Origin: Massilia alkalitolerans DSM 17462
GTDB lineage: Bacteria > Pseudomonadota > Gammaproteobacteria > Burkholderiales > Burkholderiaceae_D
Assembly: GCF_000427785.1 (NCBI RefSeq)
Contig: NZ_ATYR01000003.1
Location: 169,196 to 233,195 of the forward strand
Direction: 5' to 3'
DNA: 64,000 bases
Part shown: positions 59,651 through 64,000 of the stretch, piece after piece
Layout of the letters: the number at the start of each line of letters is the position of its first letter
Numbering within the stretch: the first letter of the stretch is position 1
Position numbers and translations under genes: made by a program
The notes under the pieces: model-generated
Database searches by the model: none
The model's input: the letters and a program-made list of their open reading frames with translations, nothing else
What the model was told of the DNA's origin: nothing

Positions 59651-61491
59651 TGAACATGCGGATGAACAGCATCATACTCCCGGCCTTCCTGTCCGCCCTG
59701 CTGGCGGCTATCCCGGCATTCGCCGCGCCTGTCGTGCCGGCGGCGCTCGACAAGGCGGAAGAGCTGGCGGCCTTGCCCGGCGGCAGCTGGCTGGCGCTCG
59801 ACAAGCGCGGCCTGCGCCTGGTCGACACCGACGGGCACGAACGCGCCGTCCTGGCCCTGCGCGGCGAGCAGCTCGACCTGCGTCCCGTGGACGGCGGCGC
59901 GCTGGCGATCGTGATCGACTCGAATGCCGAGCGCCTGCTGCCGGTGCGGGTCGACACCCGGGCCGGCACCCTGGCAGCGCTGCCTGCTCTCCCGGAAACC
60001 GGCTACGGCATCGAAGCCGCTTGTCTGTACCGTGACGCCCAAGGTCTCGACCACGTATTCCTGGCGGCCAAGGACGGCCAGGCGCAGCAGTGGCTGCTGG
60101 GTGCCGAGTATCGCCTGGTGCGCCGCCTGGCCTTGCCCCCAAGCGTCCAGCATTGCCGCGTCGACGATGCGAACCACACCCTGTTCGTGGCCGAGGAGGG
60201 CATGGGCGTATGGGCCTACGGCGCCCAGGCCGAGGGTCCACCGGCGCGCTCGCCGGTGGCGCTGCGCACTCCCCATGGCAAGCTGGCTGGCGAGATCGGT
60301 GCACTGGCCGTCCTGCGGGGCGGCCTGGCTGCCATCGACGACAAGGGTGACCTGCTGACCTGGCGCCGCGACGGCGGACGCTGGCAGTCCTTGCGGCCAC
60401 GCGCACTCGGTGCACAGCAGCTGGTGGCACTGGAACCAGCGTCCGAGCGGCTGCTGGTCCGTACCGGCAAAGGCTGGCAGGCGCCCTCGCTCGGCTGGAA
60501 GGCCGGCACTGCGCCACTGCCTCCCCTGCCGACCGTGCTGCCGCGCATGCAGACCGAGCCGGTCGCACGTACGGGCGACGCCGCGGACGATCCCGCCATC
60601 TGGGTCCATCCCACCGACCCGACCCGTTCGCGCATCCTCGGCACCAACAAGAAGCAGGGACTGCTGGTGTACGACCTGCAGGGACGCCAGACCCAGCTGC
60701 TGGAAGCGGGACGCCTGAACAACGTCGACCTGCGCCAGGACCTGCGCTTCGGCGCCGAGCGTTTCGACCTGGCCGTGGCTACCCAGCGGGACCAGAATGC
60801 GATGGTGCTGTTTGCCATCAGCGCGCAGGGTGAGGTGAGCGAGGCGGCGCGCCTGCCGACCGGCCTGGGCGACATTTACGGCACCTGCGTGTCCCGTAAC
60901 AGCGAGGGCGGACTGGACGCCTTCGTGAACGACAAGGACGGCCGCTATGAGCACTACCGGATCACCCGCGACGGCGGCCGCTTCGTCGCCCGCCTGGCGC
61001 GCAGCTTCAGGGTGGCGACCCAGCCGGAGGGCTGCGTGGCGGACGACCGCAGCGGCCTGCTGTTCGTGGGCGAAGAGAGGCGCGGCCTGTGGGTCACCTC
61101 GGTCCGCGCCGACCAGCCAGCGACATTGAAGATGGTATTGCCGGTAGGGCCGGTGCTGCATGCCGATGTCGAGGGCATGGGCATCTACCATGGCGCCGGC
61201 AAGAGCTATCTCGTGGTCTCGAGCCAGGGGAACAACAGCTATGTGGTGCTGGATGCGGCGGCGCCCTTCAGGGTGCGCGGAGCGTTCCGGATCGGGACGG
61301 ATGCGGCCAACGGGATCGATGGCGCGTCGGAGACCGATGGGCTGGAGGTGACGTCGGCCAACCTGGGTGGGGTGTACGGGCGGGGGATGCTGGTGGTGCA
61401 GGATGGGTTCAAGCGAATGCCGGATGGGCCGCAGAACTTCAAGGCCGTGGCGTGGGAGGATATTGCCAAAGTGTTGAAGCTGGAGGATTGA
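59650..61491 (+). CDS. phy: Beta-propeller phytase, dual-domain, 613 aa
   Basis: A secreted or periplasmic calcium-dependent 3-phytase that releases phosphate from phytate. A signal peptide covers residues 1-25. Residues about 26-300 form an incomplete first propeller domain; residues about 305-610 are the catalytic one. The catalytic domain has the family hallmark D-A-A-D-D-P-A-I-W-V-H-P (near 308-319) followed by G-T-N-K-K-Q-G-L-L-V-Y-D-L, and D-G-A-S-E-T-D-G-L-E. The acidic residues in these stretches are the calcium and phosphate sites. Dual-domain phytases of this type usually depend on the complete domain for activity. Translationally coupled to the TonB receptor. Confidence 0.92.
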   Translation: MNMRMNSIILPAFLSALLAAIPAFAAPVVPAALDKAEELAALPGGSWLALDKRGLRLVDTDGHERAVLALRGEQLDLRPVDGGALAIVIDSNAERLLPVRVDTRAGTLAALPALPETGYGIEAACLYRDAQGLDHVFLAAKDGQAQQWLLGAEYRLVRRLALPPSVQHCRVDDANHTLFVAEEGMGVWAYGAQAEGPPARSPVALRTPHGKLAGEIGALAVLRGGLAAIDDKGDLLTWRRDGGRWQSLRPRALGAQQLVALEPASERLLVRTGKGWQAPSLGWKAGTAPLPPLPTVLPRMQTEPVARTGDAADDPAIWVHPTDPTRSRILGTNKKQGLLVYDLQGRQTQLLEAGRLNNVDLRQDLRFGAERFDLAVATQRDQNAMVLFAISAQGEVSEAARLPTGLGDIYGTCVSRNSEGGLDAFVNDKDGRYEHYRITRDGGRFVARLARSFRVATQPEGCVADDRSGLLFVGEERRGLWVTSVRADQPATLKMVLPVGPVLHADVEGMGIYHGAGKSYLVVSSQGNNSYVVLDAAAPFRVRGAFRIGTDAANGIDGASETDGLEVTSANLGGVYGRGMLVVQDGFKRMPDGPQNFKAVAWEDIAKVLKLED

Positions 61492-61517
61492 GCGCGCTCC
61501 CTGGCGCGATCTGGTTC

Positions 61518-61543
61518 GTCGTAGGCGCCACCGCGCCTACGAC
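61518..61543. terminator. Convergent-gene hairpin, probable terminator
   Basis: GTCGTAGGCGC and GCGCCTACGAC pair around CACC in the 61-base gap between the convergent phytase and lipoprotein genes. It has no T tract but is the only strong hairpin there; it may be another REP-type palindrome. Confidence 0.55.
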
Positions 61544-61552
61544 CTCGGGAGA

Positions 61553-61879
61553 CTACATCTTCACGCACTGGCGCAATTCACAGCGCGCCATGAATACTTT
61601 CCCATCCTCGCAGCGCATCCGGTAGACCTCCACCGGCCCCGGCTCGGTCACCAGACCGGCGCCCTGCCCGCTCGTGCAGCCCTGCTGCTTCGCCAGCTTC
61701 TCGACCGTCGCCGACGACACGCCGATCCTGAACGGCACGCGCTCGATCGGCGTGCCGTTCGGGTCGGCCAGGCCGGGGGCCGCCGGCTTGGCGGCCGCCA
61801 CAGGCGCCGGCTCCACCTTGCTCTTGAACAGCGTACAGCCGCCCAGCAGGACGGCGACCAGCAGTAGCGCGTGCTTCAT
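61553..61879 (-). CDS. Small lipoprotein, 108 aa
   Basis: A lipoprotein signal (M-K-H-A-L-L-L-V-A-V-L-L-G-G-C, lipobox L-G-G-C with Cys15) is followed by an Ala/Pro linker and a C-terminal domain with four cysteines (Q-G-C-T-S-G-Q, M-R-C-E-D-G, A-R-C-E-L-R-Q-C), likely two disulphides. GGAGA precedes ATG 61879. It is probably cotranscribed with rpiA, which lies 11 bases upstream. I do not recognise the family; a periplasmic role is implied by the lipid anchor. Confidence 0.8.
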   Translation of the reverse strand: MKHALLLVAVLLGGCTLFKSKVEPAPVAAAKPAAPGLADPNGTPIERVPFRIGVSSATVEKLAKQQGCTSGQGAGLVTEPGPVEVYRMRCEDGKVFMARCELRQCVKM

Positions 61880-61890
61880 GCGTTCTCCGC

Positions 61891-62568
61891 TCAGAAAGTC
61901 AGGGTCTTCACGCCTTCGGGCGTGCCCAGCAGGCAAACGTTGGCGCCCGCCTTGGCGAACAGGCCGACCGCGATCACGCCGACGATCTGGTTGATTTTCT
62001 CTTCCATTGCGACCGGGTCGGTAATCGACAGGCCGACCACGTCGATGATCTCGCCGCCGTTGTCGGTGATGAAGGCTTCATCCGAACCGGCCTTGGTGCG
62101 CAGGCGCGGCTGGCCGCCCAGCAGCGCCAGCTGGCGCATCACCGAAGCGCGCGCCATCGGGATCACTTCCACCGGCAGCGGGAAGGCGCCCAACGTTTCG
62201 ACAAGTTTCGAACCGTCCGCGATGCACACGAATTTCTTTGCTACAGATGCCACGATCTTCTCGCGGGTCAGGGCCGCGCCGCCGCCCTTGATCATGGCGC
62301 CGCTGGCGGTGATCTCGTCCGCGCCGTCGATGTAGACCGCCATCGAGGTGACCTCGTTCAGGTCGAACACGGGGATGCCATGGCCGCGCAGGCGGCTTGC
62401 CGTCGCTTCGGACGAGGCCACGGTGCCCTTGATGCGGTCCTTGATCCTGGCCAGTTCGTCGATGAAGAAGTTGGCCGTCGAGCCGGTGCCGACGCCGATG
62501 ATTTCGCCGTCCACCACGTAATCGATCGCGGCGCGCGCCACGGCTTGCTTGAGTTCGTCCTGGGTCAT
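61891..62568 (-). CDS. rpiA: Ribose-5-phosphate isomerase A, 225 aa
   Basis: The pentose-phosphate enzyme interconverting ribose-5-phosphate and ribulose-5-phosphate. All signatures are visible: G-V-G-T-G-S-T-A-N near residue 26, S-S-E-A-T-A at 52, Y-I-D-G-A-D-E at 79, [11 protein letters not shown] (94 onward, catalytic Glu), and D-G-S-K-L-V. Length is typical (about 220-225). ATG 62568 begins the conserved M-T-Q-D-E-L-K. The lipoprotein gene follows on the same strand. Confidence 0.96.
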   Translation of the reverse strand: MTQDELKQAVARAAIDYVVDGEIIGVGTGSTANFFIDELARIKDRIKGTVASSEATASRLRGHGIPVFDLNEVTSMAVYIDGADEITASGAMIKGGGAALTREKIVASVAKKFVCIADGSKLVETLGAFPLPVEVIPMARASVMRQLALLGGQPRLRTKAGSDEAFITDNGGEIIDVVGLSITDPVAMEEKINQIVGVIAVGLFAKAGANVCLLGTPEGVKTLTF

Positions 62569-62734
62569 GATGCTGTCAGTGAGGTAAAAGGAAGCCGCCA
62601 TTTTAGCGGATCGCTCCGTCCAGCCCCCGAAAACGACGCTTCGTCGCATGGTTTTGCCAGTCGATGCATCACGCATTGCCAAGCTGATATCCGTACAGCA
62701 CACTAAGTCTTTCCGTAGGTTAAAGAACAGCACA

Positions 62735-63964
62735 ATGAAATTCTTGACGAAGAAGCGGGTGGCGATCGCCGCCGGGGTGATCGTGGTGTGCGGCGCGGCC
62801 GCTGCCTGGATGATGCCGAAGGGCGAGCCCACAGTGCCGCCGTCGAAGTACCGCACCGCGGCAGTCGACATGGGCGCCATCAACCAGACCGTCACCGCCA
62901 CCGGCACCATCAATCCGGTCGCGCTGGTGAACGTCGGCTCGCAGGTGTCCGGCACCGTCGTCGAGCTGAACGCGGACTTCAACGACCGCGTCACCAAGGG
63001 CCAGGTGCTGCTCAAGCTCGACCCGACCATCTTCAACGCCCAGATCCGCCAGTTCGAAGCCAGCCGCGCGTCCGCCATGGCCAACCTGAAGCTGGCCGAG
63101 GCCAACTACCAGCGCAACCAGCAGCTGGTCACCCAGAGCTTCGTCTCCAGCACCGCGCTCGACCAGAGCCGCCGCGAGATGGACGTGGCCCGCGCCAACG
63201 TGCAGCTGGCCCAGGCCCAGCTCGACCGCGCACGTGCGGACCTGAACAACAGCGTGATCCGCTCGCCGATCGACGGCGTCATCATCAAGCGCACCATCGA
63301 CCTGGGCCAGACCGTGGCGGCCTCGTTCAACACGCCGAACCTGTTCCAGATCGCGCGCGATCTCACCAAGATGCAGATCGACACCAGCGTGTCGGAAGCC
63401 GACGTCGGCGCCCTGAAGGACGGCCTGCCGGCGCGCTTCGTGGTCGACGCTTACCCGGACCGCGAATTCCACGCCACCATGCGCCAGTTCCGCCTGGCCG
63501 CCAACGTGGTGCAGAACGTGGTCACCTACAACGTCGTGCTCGACGTCGACAACCAGGACGAGATGCTGAAACCCGGCATGACGGCGCAGGTGCGCCTGGT
63601 GGTGGCCAACCGCCCGAACGTGCTGCGCATCCCGACCACCGCGCTGCGCTTCCAGTTGCCGGAAGAGGAACAGGAAAAGCTGCGCAAGCAGGAACAGGAA
63701 AAGGCCGGCAAGGACGGTAGCGTCAAGCAGGTGGCGCAGAAGCCGGCGGCCCCTAGCCAGGACGACGACCTCGCCTTCCGCACCGCCAACGAGACCGCGC
63801 GCCAGTACAAGGTCTACCGCCTGGATGCCAAGAACCAGCCGCAGCCGGTCGACATCCGCGTCGGCCTGTCGAACTTCCGCTATACCGAAGTGGTGTCCGG
63901 CGGCCTGAAGGCGGGCGACCAGGTCGTCACGCGCACGCTGGCGCAGCCGAAAGAGGACATGTGA
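62735..63964 (+). CDS. macA: MacA-type periplasmic adaptor (RND/ABC efflux membrane fusion protein), 409 aa
   Basis: An N-terminal membrane anchor (residues 8-26) precedes the membrane-fusion core: lipoyl half-motifs (V-G-S-Q-V-S-G-T-V near 67 and the R-S-P-I-D-G-V-I near 180), an alpha-hairpin (105-160, [15 protein letters not shown]), and beta-barrel and membrane-proximal domains. The K-E-K/Q-E-Q-E-K-rich stretch (about 310-330) is an unusual inserted segment of charged residues. The next gene starts in GTGA overlap with its stop, as MacA-MacB pairs do. It links an inner-membrane ABC pump to a TolC-type channel. Confidence 0.9.
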   Translation: MKFLTKKRVAIAAGVIVVCGAAAAWMMPKGEPTVPPSKYRTAAVDMGAINQTVTATGTINPVALVNVGSQVSGTVVELNADFNDRVTKGQVLLKLDPTIFNAQIRQFEASRASAMANLKLAEANYQRNQQLVTQSFVSSTALDQSRREMDVARANVQLAQAQLDRARADLNNSVIRSPIDGVIIKRTIDLGQTVAASFNTPNLFQIARDLTKMQIDTSVSEADVGALKDGLPARFVVDAYPDREFHATMRQFRLAANVVQNVVTYNVVLDVDNQDEMLKPGMTAQVRLVVANRPNVLRIPTTALRFQLPEEEQEKLRKQEQEKAGKDGSVKQVAQKPAAPSQDDDLAFRTANETARQYKVYRLDAKNQPQPVDIRVGLSNFRYTEVVSGGLKAGDQVVTRTLAQPKEDM

Positions 63965-64000
63965 GCGCCGACATGACTTCTTCTTCATTGATCGATATCC
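63961..64000 (+). CDS. macB: Start of a MacB-like ABC transporter gene (cut by window end)
   Basis: GTG 63961 overlaps the stop of the adaptor gene in GTGA and reads [13 protein letters not shown] to the window end; an in-frame ATG at 63973 is the alternative start. L-I-D-I fits the first strand of an ABC ATPase. The MacB identity rests on its place after a MacA-type gene, since no domain is visible yet. Confidence 0.55.
   Translation, partial: MSADMTSSSLIDI

Overview
The window reads as chromosome of a high-GC betaproteobacterium of the Oxalobacteraceae, most like Massilia/Telluria. That placement is inferred from the overall gene set (fused ArgA, DegQ with an adjacent QseBC-like pair, many sensor kinases, a phytase with its own TonB receptor, ImuAB) and from codon use; no rRNA or tRNA is present to confirm it. 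Nearly all intervals are coding. Only one intergenic stretch exceeds 300 bases (38742-39141).

Layout. 1-5.8 kb: end of a Gln-rich protein, a tiny membrane peptide, an orphan LivK-type binding protein with a solo MbcA/ParS-type domain gene, a small secreted protein, and a dacB-TonB receptor pair. 5.9-23.3 kb: signalling and protein quality control, with a LytS/LytTR pair, two large hybrid kinases, a degQ-qseB-qseC-like operon, hsp20, a membrane metallophosphoesterase, a PAS-GGDEF-EAL protein, ArfB, a GNAT enzyme and a lone receiver protein. 23.4-25.7 kb: imuA-imuB behind a perfect LexA box. 25.8-28.9 kb: an antiporter, a catalytically degenerate HepT-like protein, a membrane-anchored phosphodiesterase-like protein and a small membrane protein. 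29.0-34.4 kb: a six-gene minus-strand operon for a B-type (ba3-like) oxygen reductase with three multi-heme cytochromes c. 34.4-38.8 kb: an MDR oxidoreductase, two secreted-protein genes, and a fresh, complete IS4-family element inserted in the loop of the terminator shared by two convergent genes. 39.1-46.2 kb: a BCCT transporter, then a DUF2760-Hsp70-Hsp70/DUF3731 operon. 46.1-49.2 kb: a TetR regulator, a Tat-exported SDR, a PRC-barrel protein and small ORFs. 49.2-54.9 kb: hrpA, argA, yggX. 55-61.5 kb: AraC regulator overlapping a degenerate GGDEF protein, facing a TonB receptor-phytase operon with a possible Pho box. 61.5-64 kb: lipoprotein, rpiA, MacA-type adaptor and the start of its MacB partner.

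How the genes work together. The clearest units are imuAB (SOS mutagenesis, with dnaE2 absent here), the oxidase operon (three cytochromes with seven CXXCH sites feeding a Cu-A/heme-copper terminal oxidase), the TonB receptor plus beta-propeller phytase (phytate use, possibly phosphate-controlled), and degQ with a two-component system next to hsp20 (envelope and protein stress).

The least described material is: the twin Hsp70 operon without a J-protein or GrpE; a 36-residue membrane-peptide gene that ends on the stop codon of the second Hsp70 gene and carries upstream a perfect copy of the dyad found at the tetR promoter; the HepT homologue that has lost its RNase motif; and DUF2145, whose His/Cys pair resembles permuted NlpC/P60 enzymes.
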